Source: JBFHER01 sp041584055
GTDB taxonomy: Bacteria > Bacteroidota > Bacteroidia > Bacteroidales > UBA5342
Assembly (NCBI GenBank): GCA_041584055.1
Contig: JBFHER010000060.1
Location: 1-16,724, forward strand
Direction of reading: 5' to 3'
DNA length: 16,724 nucleotides
The notes under the pieces are model-generated. The model searched no databases. It had not been told where the DNA came from and saw only the letters and a program-made list of their open reading frames with translations. Shown here piece by piece: positions 1-7,467 of the stretch. The position numbers and the translations under genes are program-made. How positions within the stretch are numbered: the stretch's first letter is position 1; each line of letters opens with the position of its first letter.

Positions 1-1
1 A

Positions 2-544
2 AATAGGTCAGAATTGGCGGCACTACTTAAAAATTGGGATCACCTGGATAAAGCCGATGTTTTGCGATGGATGGAGAAGTTTACAGCATTGAATACTTAC
101 GAGATTTCGATTCCAGGGTTAAAAGATCCGGATCTGGTGCCAGAAGGAAAATCCGGAGTTGTGATCAGTTTTCTTGCCGAGTTTGACCTCTTTGCAAAGG
201 TAAGGAAGGATGGGTGGTACGACGAATTTATGCAACTGATTGAAAAACAGGTTGTAAAGGTTGTTTCAGATTCTGTTTATCCCATGTTAAAAGATAAAAT
301 AATAAGGTCTTTTTCCTTTAGTCCTTTGAGCATCGCAAACCGAATAAATAGTTCTGAAGGAGCGATCGTAGGCTGGACATTCGAAAGGAAAATGCCGGTG
401 ATAAATAAAATACAGCTCTCTGCACGCTCAGTGCTCACACCAATCCCGTCAATCTATCAGGCCGGTCAGTGGGCTTATAGTCCGGCAGGTGTTCCCATGT
501 CTATCCTTACAGGCAAAATGGCGGCAGATAAGGTGCTCAAATAA
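2..544 (+). CDS. NAD(P)/FAD-dependent oxidoreductase, phytoene desaturase-like (C-terminal part only)
   Basis: This is the last 180 codons of a gene that enters from the left edge; the frame is open to base 2 and ends with TAA. The C-terminal part reads GAIVGWTFER, then a TPIPSIYQAGQW segment, then SPAGVPMSILTGKMAADKVL. That is the closing FAD-binding layout of the phytoene desaturase / carotenoid isomerase-like amine-oxidase superfamily, in which the AGQW and G-VP-(A/S)I-(L/T)-GK stretches contact the flavin. The N-terminal dinucleotide-binding motif lies outside the window, so the substrate cannot be told. Family members act in carotenoid metabolism or in reduction of other lipophilic compounds. 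The TTG at base 14 is an internal leucine, not a start. No convincing terminator follows; only a 4-bp stem (547-558) precedes a run of T. The family call is fairly sure, the exact activity is not. Confidence 0.75.
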   Translation, partial: NRSELAALLKNWDHLDKADVLRWMEKFTALNTYEISIPGLKDPDLVPEGKSGVVISFLAEFDLFAKVRKDGWYDEFMQLIEKQVVKVVSDSVYPMLKDKIIRSFSFSPLSIANRINSSEGAIVGWTFERKMPVINKIQLSARSVLTPIPSIYQAGQWAYSPAGVPMSILTGKMAADKVLK

Positions 545-603
545 TAAAAGAGTACTTTGCGTTTTTTTGCATAGAGTGATGTGGCGTAAAGTCACTTTGC
601 TTT

Positions 604-611
604 TATATTTG
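604..611 (+). promoter_or_regulatory. Putative Bacteroidota -7 box for the MATE gene
   Basis: TATATTTG fits the Bacteroidota -7 consensus TAnnTTTG exactly. It would start transcription near 616-618, about 26 bases before the proposed TTG start codon. No TTG or TTTG -33 element lies at the usual 17-23 base spacing, so the call rests on one box. The preceding stretch has two copies of ACTTTGC (554-560 and 594-600), 40 bases apart and each followed by T-rich sequence. Confidence 0.4.
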
Positions 612-643
612 CACAATAAATATTCATTCATAAAGGCAATTCT

Positions 644-1984
644 TTGTTTCGGAACTATTTACCTTATTATAAACGACTGCTCACACTTGCCATCCCTTTG
701 GTGTTGACACAAGCGGGACAAATGGTGGTAGGCTTGATCGATAACGCCATGGTTGGTCGGGTTGGTACCACCGAACTAGCTGCTGCATCCTTTGCAAACA
801 GTATATTTATGGTGGTCATGGTGTTTGGCATTGGGATGTACATCGGTCTGACACCACTCATCGGGAAAGCATTGGGGGCCAAAGATACGAACAGGGTGGC
901 TTCATTTATTAAAAATGGCTGGTTGCTTTCTGTGCTAATCTCCATATTGCTGTTTGCAATTACCTGGGCCCTGAGTTACGCCATGCCCTATATGAATCAA
1001 GCAGAGGAAGTATGGCGTTTGGCCATATCATATTATAGAATTCTATGTGTTTCGTTAATTCCTTTTCTTCTCTTTATGTTTCTCAAACAGATTGGAGAGG
1101 GACTTGGGAATACGCTTTTGGCAATGATTGCAACCATAGTATCCAATGTCCTGAATGTGGTTTTAAATTATGCCTGGATATTTGGGAAGTTGGGTTTTCC
1201 TGAACTTGGACTGAATGGAGCCGGATATGCAACCCTGGTAAGCAGGGTTGTGATGGCTGCTGTTTTGGTCATCGCCTTTGTGAGGGTGGATAAAATTAGA
1301 ATGTATCTACGGCTTTTGCCTGGTGCTAAGTATGCGCTGGGTGAAATAAAAGAGGTCTTTTCGATGGGTTTACCCATCGCCACACAGTTGGTGGTTGAAG
1401 TTTCAATTTTTGCCATTGGAGCGGTGATGATGGGGTGGATCAGTGACGTTGCTCTGGCTGCACATCAGGTGGCTTTAGGTTTGGCCAGTTTTACCTTTAT
1501 GATTGCAAATGGTGTGGCTATGGCAACAACCATCCGGGTGAGTTTTCAACATGGGAAGAAAGATTACCCGAGTCTTGAGAAAGCTGCTTTTTCTGCGGTA
1601 CATCTGGTTCTTGCTTACATGCTTTTTTGTGGTATCGGTTTCTGGACTTTGCGTTTTTATCTCCCCAGAGCCTTTAGTCTGGATCCTCTGGTGATTCACC
1701 AGGCAGCATCACTGTTGATTGTTGCTGCCTTTTTTCAACTGTTCGATGGTTTGCAGGTGGTTTGTCTCGGCATTTTAAGAGGCATTGGGGACGTTAAAAT
1801 ACCCATGATCGTTGCAACCATCTCTTATCTTATTATTGGTATTCCTGTTAGTTATGTGTGCGCATTTGTCCTTGATTTTGGACCGGAAGGCATCTGGTAT
1901 GGAATTATTGTTGGACTGGCCCTGGCAGGGGTACTACTTGCTTTTCGTATCCGGAATAGATTAAAGGTGATCGAATCTCGATGA
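644..1984 (+). CDS. MATE family multidrug/Na+ (or H+) antiporter, NorM/DinF-like
   Basis: This is a 446-residue polytopic inner-membrane protein, the usual size for MATE exporters, which expel cationic drugs, metabolites or dyes in exchange for Na+ or H+. Near the N-terminus it has the family pattern LAIPLVLTQAGQMVVGLIDN followed by MVGRVGTTELAAASFANSIF. About twelve hydrophobic helices are arranged as two six-helix halves, the second half beginning around residue 235 (FSMGLPIATQLVVEVS). The start is TTG: the frame has a stop at 617-619, no ATG occurs before residue 27, and starting there would delete half of helix 1. An AAAGG at 632-636 sits seven bases before the TTG, which supports it. The gene is probably monocistronic. 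Substrate unknown; the family call is secure. Confidence 0.93.
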   Translation: MFRNYLPYYKRLLTLAIPLVLTQAGQMVVGLIDNAMVGRVGTTELAAASFANSIFMVVMVFGIGMYIGLTPLIGKALGAKDTNRVASFIKNGWLLSVLISILLFAITWALSYAMPYMNQAEEVWRLAISYYRILCVSLIPFLLFMFLKQIGEGLGNTLLAMIATIVSNVLNVVLNYAWIFGKLGFPELGLNGAGYATLVSRVVMAAVLVIAFVRVDKIRMYLRLLPGAKYALGEIKEVFSMGLPIATQLVVEVSIFAIGAVMMGWISDVALAAHQVALGLASFTFMIANGVAMATTIRVSFQHGKKDYPSLEKAAFSAVHLVLAYMLFCGIGFWTLRFYLPRAFSLDPLVIHQAASLLIVAAFFQLFDGLQVVCLGILRGIGDVKIPMIVATISYLIIGIPVSYVCAFVLDFGPEGIWYGIIVGLALAGVLLAFRIRNRLKVIESR

Positions 1985-2328
1985 ACTTATTTGCCTGAGA
2001 AAAACACATTTTTGCATTGAGCCCTAGCTGAAATATCGTGTTCTGTCATGTCCACTTCGCTCTGTCATAATTTTTAGATAAATTCGAAAGATATCTAATA
2101 TACTTTTTCTTTATCTTTGTTACCTGCCTGTGAAAAAGAAAATTAGGGTCTGCAAAGGTGAACAGCAAATACAAAGAAGACGTGCTTCCTTTGTAGTTTT
2201 AAATATTTTAATTCTAGAAATTTATTTCTTAAATTTAATAGATAACACAGCGTTTGCCGGAATGTAAACTGAAGATGTAATGATCATACGGGCCAATAAT
2301 ATTGCCAAATCAATAATTAAAATGTAAG
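1985..2328 (+). other. 344-bp AT-rich intergenic region upstream of the hybrid kinase
   Basis: I see no gene, tRNA or clear hairpin terminator here. The only recognisable signal is the TATCTTTG box at 2112-2119. If that is the promoter, the kinase transcript would have a leader of about 200 bases, but I find no recognisable riboswitch fold in it. Confidence 0.6.
2112..2119 (+). promoter_or_regulatory. Possible -7 box (TATCTTTG) upstream of the hybrid histidine kinase
   Basis: TATCTTTG matches TAnnTTTG, but no TTG stands at the expected -33 distance (only TTCG at 2083-2086, 25 bases upstream). The implied leader is about 200 bases long. Weak call. Confidence 0.28.
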
Positions 2329-3990
2329 ATGATTGAAGAGGAAAAAAGTGTCGCTGAACTAATTAAAGAGTTACAGGACATGAAGCAGGAAAACGCTAAA
2401 TTAAAGGCTTTGTATGAAAATGACATTGCTGAAAGAAATAGAATGGAAGTTGCATTAAAGCAAAGCGAGGCACGCTTCCGTTATTTATTACAAGATATTG
2501 AAAATATATCCGTTCAAGGGTATAGCCCTGATGGCACAACACAGTATTGGAACCGTGCATCTGAGATTTTATATGGATACTCTGCCCAGGAGGCGATTGG
2601 TAAGAATTTGTTGGATTTAATTATACCGCCTGAGATGACAGATTTTGTTAGAAGGGCGATGAAAGAGATGGCTGAGACAGGACAAGCGATTCCGGCATCG
2701 GAATTGTCCCTGCTAAGAAAGGATGGTTCATATGTCGCTGTATTTTCAAGTCACGCAGTCATTGATATCCCTGGAAGCAGTAGAGAAATGTTCTGCATCG
2801 ACATCGACCTTACCAAGCTTAAGCAGACAGAGAAGGAATTAATAGAGGCAGAAGAACATGAAAGATTGAAATCTGCTTTTCTTGCCAATATGAGTCACGA
2901 AATAAGAACACCTATGAATGGAATTCTTGGCTTTGCTGAGATACTTAAGTCACAGGATTTGACTGGATCTCAGCAACAAGAGTACATTCGAATCATTGAG
3001 CAAAGTGGCATTCGCATGTTAAATATAATCAATGATATTATTGATATTTCAAGAATTGAATCCGGACTTCTGAAGTTTGATTTCAATGAAACGAATATCA
3101 ATGAGCAGTGCGAATATATTTATACCTTTTTTAAACCGGAAGCGAAAGAAAAAAACATTGATTTTAGTTTAAATACCGGCCTGCCAACCGTTGATGCTGT
3201 CATAACAACAGACAAAGAAAAACTATATGCCATCCTAACCAACCTGGTTAAAAATGCGATTAAATTTACGTCTACAGGTTCCATAGAATTCGGATATTAT
3301 TTGAATAGCGGACCAGATCAGCTAAAACAAATACAGTTTTATGTAAATGATACGGGTGCAGGGATCCCTAAAGACTGGCAAGGTGCTATTTTTGAGCGTT
3401 TTATACAGACTGATATTCCCAATCAAATGGCCAGGCAAGGTGCTGGATTGGGATTAGCGATTAGTAAAGCGTATGTTGAAAAGCTTGGTGGTGAAATCTG
3501 GGTAGAGAGTAAGGAAGGCATTGGCTCAACGTTTTATTTTACAATCCCTTATAATACAAAATCCCTTGAAAAAGCAGATCGAAATAACTTGATGCCTGAT
3601 GCGATTGCCAGCCATATAAACAACTTGAAAATATTGATAGTTGAAGATGATATGATCTCTGAAATGTTCATTGATATAACGGTGAAAATGATCGGAAGAG
3701 AGGTGCTAAAGGTAAGAACCGGAGAAGAAGCCATCCAAACCTGTCGCAATAATCCAGATATAGACCTTATTTTGATGGATATTCGTATGCCCGAAATGAA
3801 TGGATATGAAGCAACCAGACAAATCCGACAATTTAATTCTAACATTGTAATAATAGCACAGACTGCTTATGCATTAGATGATGACAGGCACAAGGCGATC
3901 GCAGCAGGGTGCAATGATTATATCACAAAACCAGTTGACAAAACAGAATTGTATACTTTGATTCAAAAACACTTTGGAAAAAATAAATAG
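2329..3990 (+). CDS. Cytoplasmic hybrid sensor histidine kinase (PAS-HisKA-HATPase-REC)
   Basis: This 553-residue protein has no signal peptide and no membrane helix, so it probably senses a cytoplasmic cue. A predicted coiled coil (about residues 5-46, rich in E, K and L) leads into a PAS domain (about 47-165). The HisKA dimerisation domain carries the H-box FLANMSHEIRTPMNG with phospho-acceptor His190. The HATPase domain has the N-box NLVKNA (Asn309), the G1 box DTGAGIP (from Asp341) and the G2 box GAGLGLAISK (from 371). A C-terminal receiver domain (about 434-550) has the acidic pair Asp440/Asp441, phospho-acceptor Asp484 in LILMDIRMPEMNG, Thr512 and Lys534. All catalytic residues are present. 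No response regulator with an output domain lies nearby, so the phosphate probably passes on from the receiver to an unlinked phosphotransfer protein or regulator, or the receiver modulates the kinase itself (inference). The ATG has only a weak ribosome site. Confidence 0.94.
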   Translation: MIEEEKSVAELIKELQDMKQENAKLKALYENDIAERNRMEVALKQSEARFRYLLQDIENISVQGYSPDGTTQYWNRASEILYGYSAQEAIGKNLLDLIIPPEMTDFVRRAMKEMAETGQAIPASELSLLRKDGSYVAVFSSHAVIDIPGSSREMFCIDIDLTKLKQTEKELIEAEEHERLKSAFLANMSHEIRTPMNGILGFAEILKSQDLTGSQQQEYIRIIEQSGIRMLNIINDIIDISRIESGLLKFDFNETNINEQCEYIYTFFKPEAKEKNIDFSLNTGLPTVDAVITTDKEKLYAILTNLVKNAIKFTSTGSIEFGYYLNSGPDQLKQIQFYVNDTGAGIPKDWQGAIFERFIQTDIPNQMARQGAGLGLAISKAYVEKLGGEIWVESKEGIGSTFYFTIPYNTKSLEKADRNNLMPDAIASHINNLKILIVEDDMISEMFIDITVKMIGREVLKVRTGEEAIQTCRNNPDIDLILMDIRMPEMNGYEATRQIRQFNSNIVIIAQTAYALDDDRHKAIAAGCNDYITKPVDKTELYTLIQKHFGKNK

Positions 3991-4070
3991 TAAGTGATGA
4001 TTTGCAAGAAACATTTATTTCTATTTTAATGAAAGTTTAGTATCACATTGTAATTTTAATTTATTAAAAC

Positions 4071-4289
4071 ATGTTTGTATCTGGAATGATTGGAGTAACA
4101 TCTGCGGTATTTGTTTCCGTTATTGTATTGATCGGCTTGTTATTGCCTCTTCTAGCTCTCATAAGTATTGTAAGGAATGACTTTCAGGGATCAGATAAGC
4201 TGGTTTGGGTACTGATCGTTTTATTTTTACCTTTCCTCGGTTCTATTCTTTACTTTTTGCTTGGAAGGTCGCAGCGGATAAAGCGCTAA
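4071..4289 (+). CDS. Small PLDc_N-domain membrane protein
   Basis: This 72-residue protein has two hydrophobic helices (about residues 9-31 and 44-65) joined by the loop IVRNDFQGSDKLVW. It ends in PFLGSILYFLLGRSQRIKR. The W-(V/L)-(L/I)-x7-P-x-(L/I)-G-x2-(L/I)-Y-(F/L)-LLG-R pattern is that of PLDc_N, the N-terminal membrane anchor of cardiolipin synthases. Here it stands alone, with no phospholipase D catalytic HKD motifs in this or any nearby frame. Stand-alone PLDc_N proteins are common and of unknown function. It lies 80 bases after the kinase gene. A poor promoter (TTTG 4001-4004 with TATTTTAA 4022-4029) could serve it, or it could be read through from the kinase. The basic C-terminal tail suggests a cytoplasmic C-terminus by the positive-inside rule. 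Confidence 0.85.
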   Translation: MFVSGMIGVTSAVFVSVIVLIGLLLPLLALISIVRNDFQGSDKLVWVLIVLFLPFLGSILYFLLGRSQRIKR

Positions 4290-4391
4290 AGAACAATCGA
4301 AGCACATACTTGTAAGCTCTTTCTTATCGGTGCACACTACGGTTCCTCCTCATTATTTCGCGTCACAGACATACAAAAAATCGTTCTGTTC

Positions 4392-4439
4392 TTTTGGTTT
4401 TTCTGCCAATCTTTTAACTTTGGTATCTTTTAACCAAAA
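4392..4439. promoter_or_regulatory. Candidate operator: inverted TTTGGT repeats spanning the promoter
   Basis: TTTTGGTT (4392-4399) is the exact reverse complement of AACCAAAA (4432-4439). A further TTTGGT (4419-4424) pairs with ACCAAA (4433-4438) across an 8-base loop. The copies cover the -33 box, the -7 box and the start site. A second small inverted pair, GTATC (4423-4427) and GATAC (4446-4450), overlaps the leader. The next gene encodes an XRE DNA-binding protein, so autoregulation at these sites is a reasonable inference. Confidence 0.4.
4393..4422 (+). promoter_or_regulatory. Bacteroidota-type promoter of the XRE-cupin / acyl-CoA synthetase operon
   Basis: A -33 TTTG (4393-4396) and a -7 TAACTTTG (4415-4422) are separated by 18 bases, matching the Bacteroidota primary-sigma consensus at both boxes. 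Transcription would begin near 4427, leaving a leader of about 27 bases before the ATG at 4454. This is the best-formed promoter in the window. Confidence 0.68.
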
Positions 4440-4453
4440 TACATCGATACAAC

Positions 4454-5023
4454 ATGAACCATAAAGTGGGAGAACGCATTGCTGAGCTTCGAAAACTTAA
4501 GCAATTAAGTCTGAAAGATCTGGCCGAAAGGTCAGCACTGACTGAAAACCAACTTGAGCGCATAGAGAAAAATGAATTACTGCCATCCCTGGCACCACTG
4601 ATTAAGGTGGCAAGAGTAATGGGTGTTCGTCTGGGAACATTTTTAGATGATCAGGATACGCTTGGACCGGTAGTGAATAGAGCCGATGAGCGTATTGAGA
4701 CCATCAGCTTTTCAAACAACAATACAGAAGCACGCGAATCAATGCATTTTTATTCCCTGGCTGGACAAAAGTCAGGACGGCACATGGAACCATTTCTTGT
4801 GGACCTTTTGGAAAATGAATCAAAGGATTTTAAAAGTTCATCTCACGAAGGAGAAGAGTTCTTATATGTGATTGATGGTGAGGTTGAAATCAATTACGGG
4901 GATCAGGTGTATTTGTTGGCAAAAGGCGATACCATTTATTATGATTCTATTGTGGCGCATCATGTGCATGCTTCCGGAAAATCCGGCGCAAGAATTCTGG
5001 CCGTTGTTTATGCACCCTTCTAA
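4454..5023 (+). CDS. XRE-family transcriptional regulator with C-terminal cupin sensor domain
   Basis: This 189-residue protein has two domains. Residues 5-63 form a lambda-repressor-type helix-turn-helix (IAELRKLKQLSLKDLAERSA, then ENQLERIEKNELLPSLAPL). Residues about 110-188 form a cupin_2 barrel with HEGEEFLYVIDGEVEINYGD as motif 1 (His131, Glu135) and GDTIYYDSIVAHH as motif 2 (His169). This architecture is typical of one-component regulators that bind a small ligand, sometimes through a metal, in the cupin and control an adjacent metabolic gene. The acyl-CoA synthetase gene begins only 18 bases downstream, so the two are surely one operon, and the ligand is probably an acid or acyl-CoA handled by that enzyme (inference). 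The promoter ahead of it lies within inverted repeats. Whether it represses or activates is unknown. Confidence 0.92.
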   Translation: MNHKVGERIAELRKLKQLSLKDLAERSALTENQLERIEKNELLPSLAPLIKVARVMGVRLGTFLDDQDTLGPVVNRADERIETISFSNNNTEARESMHFYSLAGQKSGRHMEPFLVDLLENESKDFKSSSHEGEEFLYVIDGEVEINYGDQVYLLAKGDTIYYDSIVAHHVHASGKSGARILAVVYAPF

Positions 5024-5041
5024 ACCTGGAGCAACAAAATT

Positions 5042-6688
5042 ATGATTAACGATACAATTGGTGCTTTCCTGGATCGGTTTGCACATGAAACACCGGATAA
5101 AGATTTTATTCTTTATGCCGACAGAAATCTGCGATTTACCTATGCTTCCTTTAACGAGCGCGTGGATAAGCTTGCCAAAGGGCTGATGTCCATTGGCATT
5201 GAAAAAGGTGACCATGTAGGCATCTGGGCGACAAATGTGCCGGATTGGTTAACCTATTTCTTTGCAACAGCCAAAATCGGTTCGGTTTTGGTGACTGTCA
5301 ATACAAATTACAAGCTTCATGAGTTGGAGTACCTTGTGAAAAACGCTGATCTGAAAGCATTGTGCATCATAGATGGATGGCGCGACGGTGATTACGTGAA
5401 GATGGTATATGAGCTGGTGCCTGAATTGAAAATTTCCGAACGTGGGTATTTGAAAAGTGAACGTTTTCCCATGTTGAAAAATGTCATCTTTCTTGGACCA
5501 GAAAAACATCGCGGGATGTACAATACAGCCGAACTGTTACTCACAGGCGAATACATTCCCGATGATGAACTGCTGCGGGTTAAAGGGTTGAATAAGGCCC
5601 GGGATGTGATCAATATGCAGTACACCTCCGGGACGACCGGGTTTCCGAAGGGTGTTATGCTAACGCATTACAATGTTTTGAACAATGGATGGGACATTGG
5701 TGAGTGTCAGAAGTTTACAGGTGATGAAAACGTTTGTCTTCCCGTTCCCCTGTTTCACTGTTTTGGGATTGTGCTGGGAGTATTGGCAGTGCTTACCCAC
5801 GGGGCAACCATGACGATTGTTGAAAATTTTGATCCGCTCGTTGTGTTGGCATCTGTTCAAAAAGAGAAATGTACTGCTTTGTATGGTGTTCCGACCATGT
5901 TTATTGCTGAGTTGCATCATCCGATGTTTGATATGTTTGATCTGTCATCCTTGCGTACGGGGATTATGGCAGGGGCTCCTTGTCCCATGGATGTGATGAC
6001 TCAGGTTGTTGAAAAAATGAATATGAAGGATGTTACCATTGCCTATGGCTTAACAGAAGCATCACCCGTGATGACCCAAACCAGAACCTATGATCCGCTG
6101 GAAGCAAAGGTTTCTACCGTTGGTAAGGAATTGCCAAACATTGAAGTGAAAATTGTCAATCCGGAAACAGGAGAGGAGTGTCCTGCCAACGTTCAGGGTG
6201 AAGTGATGTGTCGGGGATACAATGTAATGGAAGGGTATTACAATAATCCGGAAGCTACAAAAGCTGCCATTGACAAGGACGGATGGTTGCATTCCGGAGA
6301 TCTTGGGGTGAAAAACGAAGCAGGATATTATCGAATTACAGGTCGCATTAAAGACATGATCATTCGGGGAGGAGAAAATATCTACCCGAGAGAAATTGAA
6401 GAATTTCTCTATACTATGGCGGAGATTAAGGATGTACAGGTGGCAGGCGTACCTTCGCCTAAATATGGAGAGCAGGTGGGAGCCTTTATCATACTGCATG
6501 ACAATGTTTCTTTAAGCGAAGAGGATGTAAAAGACTTCTGCAGGGGAAATATCTCGCGTTTTAAAATTCCAAAGTACATCTATTTTGTACATGAATATCC
6601 AATGACGGCCAGCGGAAAGATTCAAAAGTATAAACTGGGGGATGTGGCAGTAGAGATACAGAAAAAAAGAGGAGAGGAAATTATATAG
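5042..6688 (+). CDS. AMP-forming acyl-CoA synthetase (fatty-acid--CoA ligase-like)
   Basis: This 548-residue enzyme of the ANL superfamily activates a carboxylic acid with ATP to an acyl-adenylate and transfers it to CoA. The P-loop YTSGTTGFPKGVMLTH begins at Tyr194. Later motifs are AYGLTEASPV, GWLHSGDLG with ribose-binding Asp420, GRIKDMIIRGGENIYP with Arg435 in the hinge, and MTASGKIQKYKL with catalytic Lys526. All key residues are intact and the length is normal for medium- or long-chain acyl-CoA synthetases. Chain length cannot be read from sequence; FadD-like or FadK-like roles are both possible. It follows the XRE-cupin gene by 18 bases, with a GGAG at 5028-5031 ahead of the ATG. Its last 8 bases overlap the convergent rsmG coding end. 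Likely role: fatty-acid or other carboxylic-acid uptake and activation under control of the upstream regulator (inference). Confidence 0.93.
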   Translation: MINDTIGAFLDRFAHETPDKDFILYADRNLRFTYASFNERVDKLAKGLMSIGIEKGDHVGIWATNVPDWLTYFFATAKIGSVLVTVNTNYKLHELEYLVKNADLKALCIIDGWRDGDYVKMVYELVPELKISERGYLKSERFPMLKNVIFLGPEKHRGMYNTAELLLTGEYIPDDELLRVKGLNKARDVINMQYTSGTTGFPKGVMLTHYNVLNNGWDIGECQKFTGDENVCLPVPLFHCFGIVLGVLAVLTHGATMTIVENFDPLVVLASVQKEKCTALYGVPTMFIAELHHPMFDMFDLSSLRTGIMAGAPCPMDVMTQVVEKMNMKDVTIAYGLTEASPVMTQTRTYDPLEAKVSTVGKELPNIEVKIVNPETGEECPANVQGEVMCRGYNVMEGYYNNPEATKAAIDKDGWLHSGDLGVKNEAGYYRITGRIKDMIIRGGENIYPREIEEFLYTMAEIKDVQVAGVPSPKYGEQVGAFIILHDNVSLSEEDVKDFCRGNISRFKIPKYIYFVHEYPMTASGKIQKYKLGDVAVEIQKKRGEEII

Positions 6689-7301
6689 GTAAATAAACAA
6701 CTTTTTTTGTTTCGAAAAATTCTTCTTCAAAATAATCGGACAGTTTGAAAATTGCAACCTGTTCCTTGTGATGGCGGAGCTCAAAACTGAAGTCTCCGCC
6801 TTTTAAGTATAAGATGCCATTGGGTAAACCATTTTGTTGTTCATCCGAAATGTTCTTTCTTGTCATCTTTACAAAGCGTGGAAAGGCTGTCACGGCACGA
6901 CTAATCACAAAGTCATATTTTGCCATCACCTGTTGAACCCGCTTTTGCTCTGCACGAACGTTCTCAAGCTTAAGCGCCTTTGCAACTTCCGACACCACCT
7001 GTATCTTTTTTCCGATTGAATCAATTAAATGAAATTTTGATGACGGAAAAATGATGGCAAGTGGAATGCCCGGAAATCCTCCTCCGGTTCCAACATCCAG
7101 AATGTTAGTGCCAGGATGAAAACGAATGATTTTTTGAATACTTAGGGAATGTAAAATATGCCGTTCAGCAAGGTTTGCAATGTCCTTTCTGCTGATAACA
7201 TTTATCTTAGAATTCCATTCAGTATATAAATCAACCAATGCATCAAGTTTCTCGTATTGGTCGTCCGTAAGATTTGTGAAGTACTTCTTTATGATATCCA
7301 T
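6681..7301 (-). CDS. rsmG: 16S rRNA (guanine527-N7)-methyltransferase RsmG
   Basis: This 206-residue class I SAM-dependent methyltransferase modifies N7 of G527 in the 530 loop of 16S rRNA; loss of the family in other bacteria gives low-level streptomycin resistance. The N-terminal part holds the family signature YTEWNSKINVISRKD then LAERHILHSLS. The SAM-binding motif I is ILDVGTGGGFPGIPLA (about residues 67-81), followed by FHLIDSIGKK (acidic residue for the ribose) and later YDFVISRAVTAF. I chose the ATG at 7301 (MDIIKKYF) over an upstream in-frame ATG at 7331. Family proteins begin about here, and a plausible promoter overlaps the extra ten codons. It converges on the acyl-CoA synthetase gene, overlapping it by 8 bases at the stop codons. 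Its neighbour on the same strand is the C69 peptidase gene, 166 bases away. Confidence 0.95.
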   Translation of the reverse strand: MDIIKKYFTNLTDDQYEKLDALVDLYTEWNSKINVISRKDIANLAERHILHSLSIQKIIRFHPGTNILDVGTGGGFPGIPLAIIFPSSKFHLIDSIGKKIQVVSEVAKALKLENVRAEQKRVQQVMAKYDFVISRAVTAFPRFVKMTRKNISDEQQNGLPNGILYLKGGDFSFELRHHKEQVAIFKLSDYFEEEFFETKKVVYLPI

Positions 7302-7319
7302 GGCAATCAGTGATCGGTG

Positions 7320-7351
7320 TAAAAGTAGCAATAAATTGTTAAGCGAAACAA
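7320..7351 (-). promoter_or_regulatory. Possible promoter of rsmG
   Basis: On the minus strand, TTG (7351-7349) is followed after 21 bases by TACTTTTA (7327-7320), one base off the -7 consensus TAnnTTTG. Transcription would start near 7314, about a dozen bases before the chosen ATG. Low confidence, because AT-rich sequence gives such matches by chance. Confidence 0.33.
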
Positions 7352-7467
7352 TAATTCATATTTCATTTCTTGTTCAATATTGCAGAAGGGAGCAAGGTGC
7401 TTGTTTCTAAGCTGTAAGATGCACTTCTAAATCGTTTCTTTCCAGCAAAAGGAGCCTCCAGTCCAAA

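Noticed and set aside
547..568. Possible terminator after the oxidoreductase gene (AAAG-AGTA-CTTT then T-run)
   Set aside because: The stem is only 4 A/T-rich base pairs and is too weak to call.
489..707. Plus-strand 72-codon open frame spanning the oxidoreductase/MATE junction
   Set aside because: It overlaps two convincing genes in another frame and would destroy the MATE promoter region; composition is unlike a protein.
3981..4020. AAATAAAT / ATTTATTT inverted repeat after the histidine kinase
   Set aside because: It is a pure A/T stem with a 24-base loop and no proper T-run; expected by chance in this composition.
7454..7467. Small GGAGGCTCC-type hairpin followed by T residues beyond the C69 stop codon (minus strand)
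   Set aside because: The loop is too short for a stable stem, leaving at most 3 base pairs.
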